Below, one piece after another: positions 18,474 through 26,977 of a stretch of DNA of 64,000 bases. The DNA comes from Pseudomonas sp. GD03944 (GTDB taxonomy: Bacteria > Pseudomonadota > Gammaproteobacteria > Pseudomonadales > Pseudomonadaceae): NCBI RefSeq assembly GCF_029839275.1, contig NZ_JAOCAH010000012.1, positions 1 through 64,000 of the forward strand, read 5' to 3'. The notes under the pieces were generated by a model that searched no databases, was not told where the DNA came from, and saw only the letters and a program-made list of their open reading frames with translations. Made by a program: the position numbers and the translations under genes. Every line of letters begins with the position of its first letter. Position 1 is the first letter of the stretch.

Positions 18474-19781
18474 CTACTTCGGGTAGCCGGCGCGCTTCAT
18501 TTCCCGCTCGGTGCTCTGCTGGGCCGCCTGCAGGGCCTGTTCCGGTTGCATCTGGCCGGTCAGGGCGGCGGCGAACAGCTTGCCGACGCTGGTGCCGATG
18601 GCCTGGAACTCGGGGATGGTCACCAGCTGGATGCCCACGTAGGGCACGGGCTTGGCGCTGGGGTTGGCCGGGTCGGCCTTCTTCAGCGAGTCCAGGGTGA
18701 CCTTGGCGAACGGCGCCGCCTGCATGTAGGCATCGCTGTAGGTCGAGGCGCGGGTGCCCGGCGGCACGTTGGCCACGCCGTCGGTCTTGGCCACCAGCTC
18801 GCCGTAGGCCTTGGAAGTGGCCCAGGCGCTGAAGGTCTTGGCGGCTGCCTTGGACTTGGAGCTGGTCGGAATCGCCAGCGACCAGGAGTACAGCCAGGAA
18901 GCGCCCTTGTCGGTGACCTGGGTCGGGGCGAAGGTGAAGCCGACCGAATCGGCGACCTTGCTCTGGGTCTTGTCGGTCACGAAGGAGCCGGCCACGCTGG
19001 CATCGACCCACAGCGCGCACTTGCCGCTGTTGAACAACGCCAGGTTCTCGTTGAAGCCGTTACTGGAGGCGCCCGGCGGGCCGTACTTCTTCATGTTGTC
19101 GACGTAGAAGTTGAGGGCGTTCTTCCACTCGCTGCCAGTGAATTCCGGCTTCCACTGCTCATCGAACCAGCGCGCGCCGAAGGCGTTGCCCACGGTGGTG
19201 ATCAGCGCCATGTTCTCGCCCCAGCCGGCCTTGCCACGCAGGCACAGGCCGTACTGGCCCTTGTCCGGCTGGTGCAGCTTGCTGGCGAATTCCGCCATCT
19301 GCTCCCAGGTCGGCTGCTCGGGCATCTGCAGGCCAGCCTGCTCGAACAGGTCCTTGCGGTAATAGGTGATGGAGGCTTCGGCGTAGAACGGCAGAGCGTA
19401 GAGCGTGCCATCGACCGAAAGGCCTTCGCGCACCGAGGGGAAGACGTCGTCCAGGGCGTAGTCCGCCGGCAGGTCGGTCATCGGCTCCAGCCAGCCTTTC
19501 TCGCCCCACAGCGCGGCTTCGTACATGCCGATGGTGAGCACGTCGAACTGGCCGCCCTGGGTGGCGATGTCAGTGGTCAGGCGCTGGCGCAGCACGTTCT
19601 CTTCGAGCACCACCCACTTGAGCTTGATGTCGGGGTTCTGTTCTTCGAAGGTCTTGGCGAGCCGCTGCATGCGGATCATGTCGCTGTTGTTGACGGTGGC
19701 GATGGTCAGGGTTTCTCCCTGGGCAGCGACCGCAAGGGAGAGGCAGGAGGCGGCAACGAGTGTTTTTACTGAGTGGTTCAT
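18474..19781 (-). CDS. mtlE: Polyol ABC transporter substrate-binding protein
   Basis: Periplasmic binding protein for mannitol and related polyols, 435 residues, extracellular solute-binding family 1. It has a Sec signal peptide ending near AAQG-ETLTIATV (about residue 22). Further landmarks are the fold-1 motif YALPFYAEASITYYRKDLFEQAG and GKCALWVDASVAGS. The chosen ATG (19779-19781) has AGGAG nine bases ahead; an in-frame ATG 45 bases further up has no ribosome site. It is the first gene of the operon, behind the promoter at 19853-19881. Confidence 0.95.
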   Translation of the reverse strand: MNHSVKTLVAASCLSLAVAAQGETLTIATVNNSDMIRMQRLAKTFEEQNPDIKLKWVVLEENVLRQRLTTDIATQGGQFDVLTIGMYEAALWGEKGWLEPMTDLPADYALDDVFPSVREGLSVDGTLYALPFYAEASITYYRKDLFEQAGLQMPEQPTWEQMAEFASKLHQPDKGQYGLCLRGKAGWGENMALITTVGNAFGARWFDEQWKPEFTGSEWKNALNFYVDNMKKYGPPGASSNGFNENLALFNSGKCALWVDASVAGSFVTDKTQSKVADSVGFTFAPTQVTDKGASWLYSWSLAIPTSSKSKAAAKTFSAWATSKAYGELVAKTDGVANVPPGTRASTYSDAYMQAAPFAKVTLDSLKKADPANPSAKPVPYVGIQLVTIPEFQAIGTSVGKLFAAALTGQMQPEQALQAAQQSTEREMKRAGYPK

Positions 19782-19852
19782 GGTTTTGAACTCCTCTTCC
19801 GCGCCAGTGCGGCGACAGAAGAACATTATTGTTTTTGTATGGCTCGGGCCGG

Positions 19853-19881
19853 ATTACAACCCCGTACGCCCCCTCGAACAA
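19853..19881 (-). promoter_or_regulatory. Predicted mtl operon promoter
   Basis: On the minus strand TTGTTC (19876-19881) and TGTAAT (19853-19858) are separated by exactly 17 bases. The -10 is strong (5 of 6) and the -35 weak (3 of 6), the pattern expected for a promoter needing an AraC-type activator such as MtlR. Upstream, A-rich sequence around 19900-19940 could hold the activator site; I cannot define it. Confidence 0.5.
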
Positions 19882-20007
19882 ATCCTTGAGCGCACAGCAA
19901 CCGATACTTTTTTGCACTTTGGAAACAGGCAAAAAGCCACCTGAACACCGACAACGCCGTCTGGAATGGGGTTCCAGCGAACAACGGGATAAATAGCGAA
20001 AGCCTAT

Positions 20008-20913
20008 TCAGTACAGGTTTTGCTCGGTCAGGCGCTGCACCGCCAGCTTCCGGTAACCCGAGGGCGTCATGCCCTTGAGCTGCTGGAACCGCCGGTTGAA
20101 GTTGGAGATGTTGCTGAAGCCGGACTCGAAGCACACCTCGGTCACCGGTTTGTCGCTCTTGCTCAGCAGCTCGCAGGACTTGCTCACCCGCAGGCGGTTG
20201 ACGAACTCGACGAAGCCGCGCCCGGTGGCCTGCTTGAAGAACCGCGAGAAGTAGGTGGGCGTCATGCCCAGGTAGTCCGCCACTTCCTCCTGGCCGAGGT
20301 CCTGGGCGTAGTGCTGGAAGATGTAATCCACCGCGCGGTTGATGCGCTCGACGTGGTGCTCGTCGCCCAGCGCCGAGGCGGTCACCGCCGACAGCAGCTG
20401 GTAATCCTCGGTGCCGGCCAGCAGCTCCATGAGGATGAAGAAGTGCCCCAGGCGGGTGATGCCCTGGCTGTCGGCGATCCGCCGCATCAGCAGGCCGGCC
20501 TCGCGGATCACCTGCGGGTCGCGGAATTCGATACCGAACTGCGCCCGCGCCAGCAGCGGCGCCAGGCTCTTGAGTTCGGCGAACACCGCCGTGCCGCTTT
20601 CCAGCACCTCGTCGGTGAAGTTGACCAGCATGTCGCGGGTTTCCACCACTTCGCCGTCCTCCACCTGGCTGATCCAGTTGTGGGGCAGGCCGGGGCCGGT
20701 GAGGAACAGGGTGTTGGCGGAGAAGTTGCCAATGTAGTCGCCGATGAAGACCTTGCCGGAGCTGGCGACGATCAGGTGCAGCTCGTATTCCTTGTGGAAA
20801 TGCCAGCGCACCAGGGGGCTGGGAAAGCCATGCTGACGGTAGATCAGCGAGTGGCCTTCGTGGTCGTCCATCAGTTCATAGGACGGATCGTGGGCGCGGG
20901 ATAGACGGGTCAT
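20008..20913 (-). CDS. mtlR: AraC-family activator of the mannitol operon
   Basis: The 301-residue protein has an N-terminal cupin-like sensing domain (RWHFHKEYELHLIVASSGKVFIGDY, PGLPHNWIS) and a C-terminal AraC DNA-binding domain (VADYLGMTPTYFSRFFKQATGRGFVEFVNRLRVSKSCELL, then ITEVCFESGFSNISNFNRRFQQLKGMTPSGYRK-like region). It is transcribed in the same direction as and 226 bases ahead of mtlE, as mtlR is in P. fluorescens, where it activates the operon with polyols. The assignment of effector rests on that context. Confidence 0.92.
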   Translation of the reverse strand: MTRLSRAHDPSYELMDDHEGHSLIYRQHGFPSPLVRWHFHKEYELHLIVASSGKVFIGDYIGNFSANTLFLTGPGLPHNWISQVEDGEVVETRDMLVNFTDEVLESGTAVFAELKSLAPLLARAQFGIEFRDPQVIREAGLLMRRIADSQGITRLGHFFILMELLAGTEDYQLLSAVTASALGDEHHVERINRAVDYIFQHYAQDLGQEEVADYLGMTPTYFSRFFKQATGRGFVEFVNRLRVSKSCELLSKSDKPVTEVCFESGFSNISNFNRRFQQLKGMTPSGYRKLAVQRLTEQNLY

Positions 20914-21010
20914 GGGCGGTGCCGCTCATTGCGTCGGAAGCCGCTTTTTTAGCACATTCGGCGCGAGGGCCAAACGGGCGGTGAGCACGGGCGTGCTCAC
21001 CACCACAGAC

Positions 21011-21739
21011 TCAGCCCTGTGGATAACGGGCGCGCGGCGTGGCCATGGGTACCTTGTCGCCATCGAGCGGCAGGAAGCCACCCAGCTCGGCGTCGTAGGC
21101 CTTGATCTGGCTGGTTTCGATGTCATACACCCAGCCATGGATGAACAGCTGACCGCTGGCCAGCTTGGAGGCGACCGACGGGTGGGTACGCAGGTGGTCG
21201 AGCTGGGCCACCACGTTCTCCTCGGTGAGCACCTCAAGGGTTTCCTTGTCGGTGGCGCAGCTGCAGTTTTCCGCAACAACCGTGCGCGCGACTTCGGCAT
21301 GGCGCAGCCAGGCCTTGACCGTCGGCATGGTTTCCAGAGACTGCGGGTTGAGCACCGCCTTCATCGCGCCACAGTCGGAGTGGCCGCAGATCACGATGTG
21401 CTGCACGCCCAGGGCCATGACCGCGTATTCGATGGCGGTGGAGACGCCGCCCATCATCTGGCCGTAGGCCGGCACCACGTTACCGACGTTGCGGTTGACG
21501 AACAGGTCGCCCGGCGAGCTCTGGGTGATCAGTTCCGGCACCACGCGCGAGTCGGCGCAGGTGATGAACATGGCCCGTGGGTTCTGCGCGGTGGCGAGCT
21601 TTTTGAACAGCTCTTCCTGCTGCGGGAAGATTTCGTTACGGAAGTGCTTGAAACCGTCGACGATGCTTTTCAGCGCCTCATCGGCGGTTTCATTGCCCTC
21701 GTGGGCCTTGAGTGGAATGACCTGGTGTTTGTAAGGCAT
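21011..21739 (-). CDS. Beta-class carbonic anhydrase
   Basis: Zinc enzyme that interconverts CO2 and bicarbonate. The 242-residue protein shows ITCADSRVVPE (first Cys and the Asp-Arg dyad) and ICGHSDCGAMKAVL (His and second Cys), the complete zinc-binding set. Start chosen at the ATG 21737-21739, matching the normal family start MPYKHQ; open frame extends upstream without a good start. Single gene; the neighbour upstream is a radical SAM gene in the same direction. Confidence 0.93.
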   Translation of the reverse strand: MPYKHQVIPLKAHEGNETADEALKSIVDGFKHFRNEIFPQQEELFKKLATAQNPRAMFITCADSRVVPELITQSSPGDLFVNRNVGNVVPAYGQMMGGVSTAIEYAVMALGVQHIVICGHSDCGAMKAVLNPQSLETMPTVKAWLRHAEVARTVVAENCSCATDKETLEVLTEENVVAQLDHLRTHPSVASKLASGQLFIHGWVYDIETSQIKAYDAELGGFLPLDGDKVPMATPRARYPQG

Positions 21740-21812
21740 GCCCTTGACCTCTATGGACCTGAAATTCGCTGTTAAAGCGACAGCTTCTGCGGGTGGCGAG
21801 TCACACGCCAAG

Positions 21813-21838
21813 TGTCGCCTCAAGCAGGGGAGGCGACA
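21813..21838. other. Stem-loop between radical SAM gene and carbonic anhydrase gene
   Basis: TGTCGCCTC (21813-21821) and GAGGCGACA (21830-21838) form a perfect nine-base stem with an eight-base loop. No T-run follows on either strand, so this may be a weak terminator or an mRNA processing structure. Confidence 0.4.
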
Positions 21839-21873
21839 ACCAGCAGGCCGGGGCATTTTCGTGGCCAGGCATT

Positions 21874-22932
21874 TCACAGCAGCGAAAGCTGGCCACCCGG
21901 CGGCGCGAAACGGCTGCAATCGAGCGAATGGGGCTGGCGCCGCGCCAGGCCGAAGCGGCGGATGGCCACGGCAAAGCGCTGCTCCAGCAGGTCGGCGAAC
22001 GCGCCCTCGCCACGAAAGCGCGTGCCGAAACGGCTGTCGTACAGCTCGCCGCCCCGGCTCTGGCGGATCAGGCTGAGCACGTGCTCGGCACGCTGTGGGT
22101 GATGCGCCTGCAGCCACTCCTCGAACAGCGGCGCCACCTCCCGCGGCAGGCGCAGCAGCATGTAGTTGGCGCTCTGCGCGCCGGCCTTTTTCGCCGATTC
22201 GAGCAGGCGCTCCAGTTCCATGTCGTTGATCATCGGGATCATCGGCGAGCACAGCACCCCGACCGGAATGCCATGCTGGCGCAGCACGCGGATCGCCCGC
22301 AACCGGGCCGACGGCGCCGCCGCCCGGGGTTCAAGGATGCGCTTGAGCTCGTCGTCCAGGGTGGTAAGGCTGATGTACACCGACACCAGGTTCATCTGCG
22401 CCAGCTCGGTGAGCAGGTCCAGGTCGCGCAGGATCAGCGAGCCCTTGGTGACGATGGTCACCGGGTGCCGGTAGCGCAGCAGCACCTCCAGCACCTGGCG
22501 GGTCAGGCGGTGCTCGCGGTCGATGGGCTGGTAGGGGTCGGTGTTGGAGCCCAGGTTGATCGGCGCGCACTGGTAGCCCGGCTTGCTCAATTGCTGTTCG
22601 AGCACTGCGGCGGCGTTGGTCTTGGCGATCAGCCGGGTCTCGAAGTCGATGCCCGGCGAGAGGTCCCAGTAGGCGTGGCTGGGCCTGGCGTAGCAGTAGA
22701 TGCAGCCGTGCTCGCAGCCCCGGTAGGGGTTGATCGAGCGGTCGAACGGCAGGTCCGGCGACTGGTTGCGGGTGATGAGGGTCTTGGCGGTTTCCGCCCG
22801 CACTTCCGTGGCGCGGCTGGGCGGCACCTCCTGGTACCAGCCGTCATCGCTGGCGATGATCTGCGTCGGGGCATAACGGTTGTGCGGATTACTGGCCGTG
22901 CCACGACCGCGCGGTGGCAAAGAGACGGACAT
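21874..22932 (-). CDS. Radical SAM protein (PA0069/SplB-like family)
   Basis: The 352-residue protein has the iron-sulfur cluster motif CEHGCIYCYARP (CxxxCxxC) within INPYRGCEHGCIYC, then SNTDPYQPIDREHRLTR and VTIVTKGSLILRDLDLL, the arrangement of the Rv2578c/PA0069 branch related to spore photoproduct lyase. The substrate is not known. The N-terminal HNRYAPTQIIASDDGWYQE region is typical for this family. It is a single gene between the carbonic anhydrase and the SBF-like transporter. Confidence 0.88.
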   Translation of the reverse strand: MSVSLPPRGRGTASNPHNRYAPTQIIASDDGWYQEVPPSRATEVRAETAKTLITRNQSPDLPFDRSINPYRGCEHGCIYCYARPSHAYWDLSPGIDFETRLIAKTNAAAVLEQQLSKPGYQCAPINLGSNTDPYQPIDREHRLTRQVLEVLLRYRHPVTIVTKGSLILRDLDLLTELAQMNLVSVYISLTTLDDELKRILEPRAAAPSARLRAIRVLRQHGIPVGVLCSPMIPMINDMELERLLESAKKAGAQSANYMLLRLPREVAPLFEEWLQAHHPQRAEHVLSLIRQSRGGELYDSRFGTRFRGEGAFADLLEQRFAVAIRRFGLARRQPHSLDCSRFAPPGGQLSLL

Positions 22933-23031
22933 GGGAAACTCCGAATACTGTATGCATGAACAGTATTTGAAATTACCCCATGGCGCCAGTCGGTTCGTCG
23001 GTCAGTCGTCGCGCAGCGCGGATACGCCAGG

Positions 23032-24033
23032 TCAGGGGGCGACGGGTTTGGCCTGTTCGGCCGCTGGCTCTTCTGGCCGCCTGGCATAACGCTGGGCCAG
23101 CACCGCGCAAACCATCAGCTGGATCTGGTGGAACAGCATCAGCGGCAGGATCAGCAGGCCGATGGCGCTGCCGGCGAACAGCACCTGGGCCATCGGCACG
23201 CCGGTGGCCAAGCTCTTCTTCGAGCCGCAGAAGAGAATGGTGATGCGATCTTCCAGGCTGAAGCCGCACCACTTGCCCAGCAGCGCGGTGATGCCCAGGG
23301 CCAGCGCCAGCAGCACGCAGCAGGCGAACACCAGGGCGACCAGGGTCGGCAGCGACACCTGGTGCCACAGCCCTTCGACCACCGCCTCGCTGAACGCGGT
23401 GTAGACCACCAGCAGGATCGAGCCCTGGTCGACGTACTTCAACCAGTCCTTGTTGCGCCCGACCCAGGCGCCGATCCAGCGGCGCGCCACCTGGCCGGCG
23501 ATGAACGGCACCAGCAGTTGCAGGGTGATCTTGCCGATGGCGTCGAGCATCGAGCCGCCGTCGCCGTGCACGCCCATGAGGATCGCCACCAGCAGCGGCG
23601 TGAGGAAGATGCCGAACAGGCTGGACGCCGCCGCGCTGCAGATTGCCGCGGGAATGTTGCCCCGGGCCAGCGAGGTGAAGGCGATGGCCGACTGCACCGT
23701 CGCCGGCAGGGCGCACAGGTAGAGGATGCCCAGGTACAGCTCGATACCGACCAGCGGTGACAGCAGCGGCTTGAGGGCCAGCCCGAGGATCGGGAACAGG
23801 ATGAAGGTGCAGCTGAACACCAGCAGGTGCAGGCGCCAGTGACCGGCCCCGGCGAGGATCGCCTCGCGCGACAGTTTGGCGCCGTGCAGGAAGAACAGCA
23901 GGGCGATGGCCAGGTTGGTGATCCAGCCGAACGCCACGGCGGCGCCACCGCTGACGGGCAGCAGGCTGGCGGCGGCCACGACGGCGATCAGGGTCAGGGT
24001 GAAATTGTCAGGCAGTAAACGGGAGCGGGCCAT
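23032..24033 (-). CDS. SBF-like (bile acid:sodium symporter superfamily) transporter
   Basis: A 333-residue integral membrane protein with about ten helices. It matches the YfeH-like SBF branch: FFLHGAKLSREAI, LCALPATVQSAIAFTSLARGNIPAAICSAAASSLFG and FCGSKKSLATGVPMAQVLF. The paired unwound-helix regions around ALPATVQS and GSKKSLATG are where these carriers bind sodium and substrate. Substrate unknown. I use the ATG 24031-24033; an in-frame start 54 bases earlier adds a basic stretch. Divergent from the AraC gene at 24133, which may regulate it. Confidence 0.87.
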   Translation of the reverse strand: MARSRLLPDNFTLTLIAVVAAASLLPVSGGAAVAFGWITNLAIALLFFLHGAKLSREAILAGAGHWRLHLLVFSCTFILFPILGLALKPLLSPLVGIELYLGILYLCALPATVQSAIAFTSLARGNIPAAICSAAASSLFGIFLTPLLVAILMGVHGDGGSMLDAIGKITLQLLVPFIAGQVARRWIGAWVGRNKDWLKYVDQGSILLVVYTAFSEAVVEGLWHQVSLPTLVALVFACCVLLALALGITALLGKWCGFSLEDRITILFCGSKKSLATGVPMAQVLFAGSAIGLLILPLMLFHQIQLMVCAVLAQRYARRPEEPAAEQAKPVAP

Positions 24034-24132
24034 GGTGAGAAGTATCCGGAACAGGTTGCAGGGCCTTGCAGGCAGGCGTGCGGCCACTCTATCGTGGCGA
24101 CTTCTTACCGACTAACGCCATCAAGCCAGAGA

Positions 24133-24924
24133 ATGTCGCCAAACGGACAACATGCCCTGCCGGAGCGCCAGGTTCCCGACCTGCAGGCCCTGCCCCGCCC
24201 GCTGTATGCGCGCACCGAGTCCCTGCCCCGGCAGGTCGGTACACCGCGCCACAGCCATCCCTGGGTGCAGTTGAGTTATGCCATCCAGGGCGTGCTGCAC
24301 GTGCACACCGCCGCCGGCAGCTTCGTCGCCCCGCCGCAACGGGCGATCTGGGTGCCTGCCGGCCTGGAACATGAAGTCATCAGCTCGCCCAATACCGAGA
24401 TGCGCAGCCTGTACCTGGCGCACAGCGCCACCGATTGGGCCCCGGACCACTGCCGGGTGCTGGAGATCGACCGCCTGACCCGGGAGCTGGTGGAGCGCTT
24501 CTGCGCAGGCCCCGTGGAATACGACGAACAGGGCGCCGACGGACGCCTGGCCCAGGTGCTGCTCGACCAGTTGCGCGCCGCCCCGGAGGTCAGCCTGTCA
24601 CTGCCGTTGCCCCGCGACGCGCGCCTGCAGCAGCTGTGCCGCCACCTGCAGCGCCAGCCGGACGACAGCCGCAGCCTGGGCCAGTGGGGCGTGCTGCTGG
24701 GCGCGTCGGAAAAGACCCTGAGCCGCCTGTTCCTGCGCGATACCGGCCTGACCTTCCGCGCCTGGCGCCAGCGCCTGCGCCTGCTCGGTGCCCTCGGACC
24801 GCTGGAGCGCGGCCAGCGGGTCACCGACGTGGCCCTGGCCTGTGGCTACGAATCCACCTCGGCCTTCATCGCCGCCTTCCGCCAACAGTTCGGCAGCACG
24901 CCGGGTGAGTTCTTCCGCGACTAG
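24133..24924 (+). CDS. AraC-family regulator with cupin sensor (NimR-like)
   Basis: 263 residues: an N-terminal cupin (HSHPWVQLSYAIQGVLHVHT, QRAIWVPAGLEHEV) and a C-terminal pair of helix-turn-helices (LGQWGVLLGASEKTLSRLFLRDTGLTFRAWRQRLRLLGAL; VTDVALACGYESTSAFIAAFRQQFGSTPGEFFRD). This layout is that of the NimR/YdeO-type regulators that often control a divergent exporter. The divergent SBF-like gene is the obvious candidate target. A GTG 39 bases upstream is an alternative start. The 3' end overlaps the convergent VOC gene by 4 bases. Confidence 0.85.
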   Translation: MSPNGQHALPERQVPDLQALPRPLYARTESLPRQVGTPRHSHPWVQLSYAIQGVLHVHTAAGSFVAPPQRAIWVPAGLEHEVISSPNTEMRSLYLAHSATDWAPDHCRVLEIDRLTRELVERFCAGPVEYDEQGADGRLAQVLLDQLRAAPEVSLSLPLPRDARLQQLCRHLQRQPDDSRSLGQWGVLLGASEKTLSRLFLRDTGLTFRAWRQRLRLLGALGPLERGQRVTDVALACGYESTSAFIAAFRQQFGSTPGEFFRD

Positions 24925-25418
24925 CCATCGCAGGCTCGTTGCAGGGTGGCGATGTCGAGCTTCTGCATCGTCAGCAAGGCCGCCATCACCCGCTGCCCGC
25001 GCGGGCTGTCACCGCCGTCGAGCATGTCGGCAAGAACCGTGGGCACCACCTGCCAGGACACCCCGAAGCGGTCCTTGAGCCAGCCACATTGCCGGGCCTG
25101 GGGGTCGCCGCCTTCCGACAGTGTGTCCCAGTAATGGTCCAGTTCGGCCTGTGAATCGCAGAACACCTGCAGCGATATCGCCTCGTTGAAACGGAACACC
25201 GGGCCACCATTCAGGGCGGTGAAGGGGTGCCCGTCCAGCTCGAAGGCGACGGTCATCACCGACCCGGGCGTCTTGCCATGAAACTCGCGGCCCGCCTCGC
25301 CGTAGCGGGCAGTGCCGGTAATCCGCGAATTTGGAAAGACCGACAGATACAGCTCAACGGCCTGCTCGGCCTGGTCGTCGAACCACAGGCAAGGGGCGAT
25401 GCGCGCGATGCGGGGCAT
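24921..25418 (-). CDS. VOC-family (PhnB-like) protein
   Basis: A 165-residue glyoxalase/bleomycin-resistance-fold protein of the PhnB/3-demethylubiquinone-methyltransferase-like type: PCLWFDDQAEQAVELYLSVFPNS, FELDGHPFTALNGGP and QVFCDSQAELDHYWDTLSEGG...CGWLKDRFGVSWQVVP. No specific reaction can be read. An AGGAGA site lies just ahead of the ATG 25416-25418; an in-frame extension of 27 residues upstream looks non-coding. Confidence 0.87.
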   Translation of the reverse strand: MPRIARIAPCLWFDDQAEQAVELYLSVFPNSRITGTARYGEAGREFHGKTPGSVMTVAFELDGHPFTALNGGPVFRFNEAISLQVFCDSQAELDHYWDTLSEGGDPQARQCGWLKDRFGVSWQVVPTVLADMLDGGDSPRGQRVMAALLTMQKLDIATLQRACDG

Positions 25419-25530
25419 AGGGGTCTCCTCCTGGACGAATCGGGCCATGCACCACGCATGGCTACCGACTGGTCGGATGGCGCCTGGGCAAATCGACAAC
25501 CCAGGCGGCGAAACCCGACGAACGCGCCGC

Positions 25531-26946
25531 TCAGAGCACCTTGCCCGGGTTCATCAGCTCGGTCGGGTCCAGGGCCTGCTTGAGGCTGCGCATCAGCTCG
25601 AGCTCCAGCGGCGCCTTGTAGTGATGGGCGGCTTCGCGCTTGGCCTGCCCGATGCCATGCTCGGCGCTGATGCTGCCGTCGAATTCAAGGGTCACGTCGT
25701 AGATGAGCCCCATGATGGCCTCGGCCTGGGTCTTGAACGGCGCATCGTCGCTGCCCGCCGGCTTGCTGATGTTGTAGTGCAGGTTGCCATCGCCGACATG
25801 CCCATAGGCAACGATGCGCACGCCGGGGAAAGCCTGTTGCAAGCGCTGGTCGGCCGCCTCGACGAAGGCGGGAATGCAGCTGACCGGCACGCTGATGTCG
25901 TGCTTGAGGCTCGGCCCCTCGTGGTTCTGCGCCTCGGAAATCCCTTCCCGAATCGCCCACAGAGCATCGACCTGCGCTTCGCTGCTGGCGACCACCGCAT
26001 CGAGCGCCTCTCCGGCCTCGAACGCCGAGCCCAGGCCGGTTTCCAGCATCTGCGCGAGCGGCGCATCGGGCAGGGTGTCGCTCAGCTCGATCAGCACGTA
26101 CCAAGGATGCACCTCGGCGAATGGGTCGGTGCAGCCGGCCACATGGCGCAGCACGAACTCGACGCTCTGCCGGGACATCAGCTCGAAACCGGTCAGGCGA
26201 TCGCCGCACAGTGCGCGCATCCGCCCGATCAGCTCGACCGCCGCCTGCGGGCTCGGTAATGCCGCCCAGGCCGTGGTGCGGCTGTGGATGGCGGGATAGA
26301 GCTTGAGCACCGCCGCGGTGATGATGCCCAGGGTGCCTTCCGAACCGATGAACAGGTGCTTGAGGTCGTAGCCGGTGTTGTCCTTGCGCAGGCCGCGCAG
26401 GCCGTTCCAGATGCGCCCGTCGGGCAGCACCACCTCCAGGCCCAGGGCCAGGTCGCGCATGTTGCCGTAGCGCAGCACCGCGGTGCCGCCGGCATTGGTC
26501 GCCAGGTTGCCACCGACGGTGCAACTGCCCTCGGCCCCGAGCGACAGCGGGAACAGACGCCCGGCTTCGGCAGCGGCCTCCTGCAGGTGCTGCAGGATCA
26601 CCCCGGCTTCCACGGTGATGGTTTCGTTGGCCGGGTCGACATCACGAATCCGCGTCATGCGGGTCAGCGACAGCACGACCTGCTGGCCCGAGTCATCCGG
26701 GATCGAACCGCCGCACAAGCCGGTGTTGCCGCCTTGGGGCACCAGCGCCACACGTGCGTCGTGACACAGCCGGACCACGGATGCGACTTCCTCGGTGGAG
26801 CCTGGACGCACCACCAGCGCCGCCTGGCCGCGGTAGGCATTGCGCCAATCGCTGAGGTAGCTGCCCATCAGCGCCGGATCACGAACCAGGCCGGCCTTGC
26901 CGACCACCTGCTCCAATGCCTGTACCAGTTCGCTCATCGTGCTCAT
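25531..26946 (-). CDS. FAD-linked 2-hydroxyacid oxidase (GlcD/D-2-hydroxyglutarate dehydrogenase-like)
   Basis: 471 residues. Domain 1 is FAD_binding_4 (VVRPGSTEEVASVVRLCHDARVALVPQGG then NTGLCGG and CTVGGNLATNAGG); domain 2 is the FAD-oxidase C-terminal domain with GHVGDGNLHYN and the family ending SAEHGIGQAKRE...MNPGKVL. The family oxidises 2-hydroxyacids such as glycolate, D-lactate or D-2-hydroxyglutarate; the exact substrate is not shown. It lies 31 bases behind the MFS gene, in one operon, and opposite tctCBA. A second Met nine bases in is an alternative start. Confidence 0.9.
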   Translation of the reverse strand: MSTMSELVQALEQVVGKAGLVRDPALMGSYLSDWRNAYRGQAALVVRPGSTEEVASVVRLCHDARVALVPQGGNTGLCGGSIPDDSGQQVVLSLTRMTRIRDVDPANETITVEAGVILQHLQEAAAEAGRLFPLSLGAEGSCTVGGNLATNAGGTAVLRYGNMRDLALGLEVVLPDGRIWNGLRGLRKDNTGYDLKHLFIGSEGTLGIITAAVLKLYPAIHSRTTAWAALPSPQAAVELIGRMRALCGDRLTGFELMSRQSVEFVLRHVAGCTDPFAEVHPWYVLIELSDTLPDAPLAQMLETGLGSAFEAGEALDAVVASSEAQVDALWAIREGISEAQNHEGPSLKHDISVPVSCIPAFVEAADQRLQQAFPGVRIVAYGHVGDGNLHYNISKPAGSDDAPFKTQAEAIMGLIYDVTLEFDGSISAEHGIGQAKREAAHHYKAPLELELMRSLKQALDPTELMNPGKVL

Positions 26947-26977
26947 GACGCTATTCCTCTCTTGATCGCGCCCAGCC

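Noticed and set aside
16611..19772. Open frame of about 1050 codons antisense to mtlG, mtlF and mtlE
   Set aside because: Shadow of three transporter genes with a high-GC third codon position; no signal or domain.
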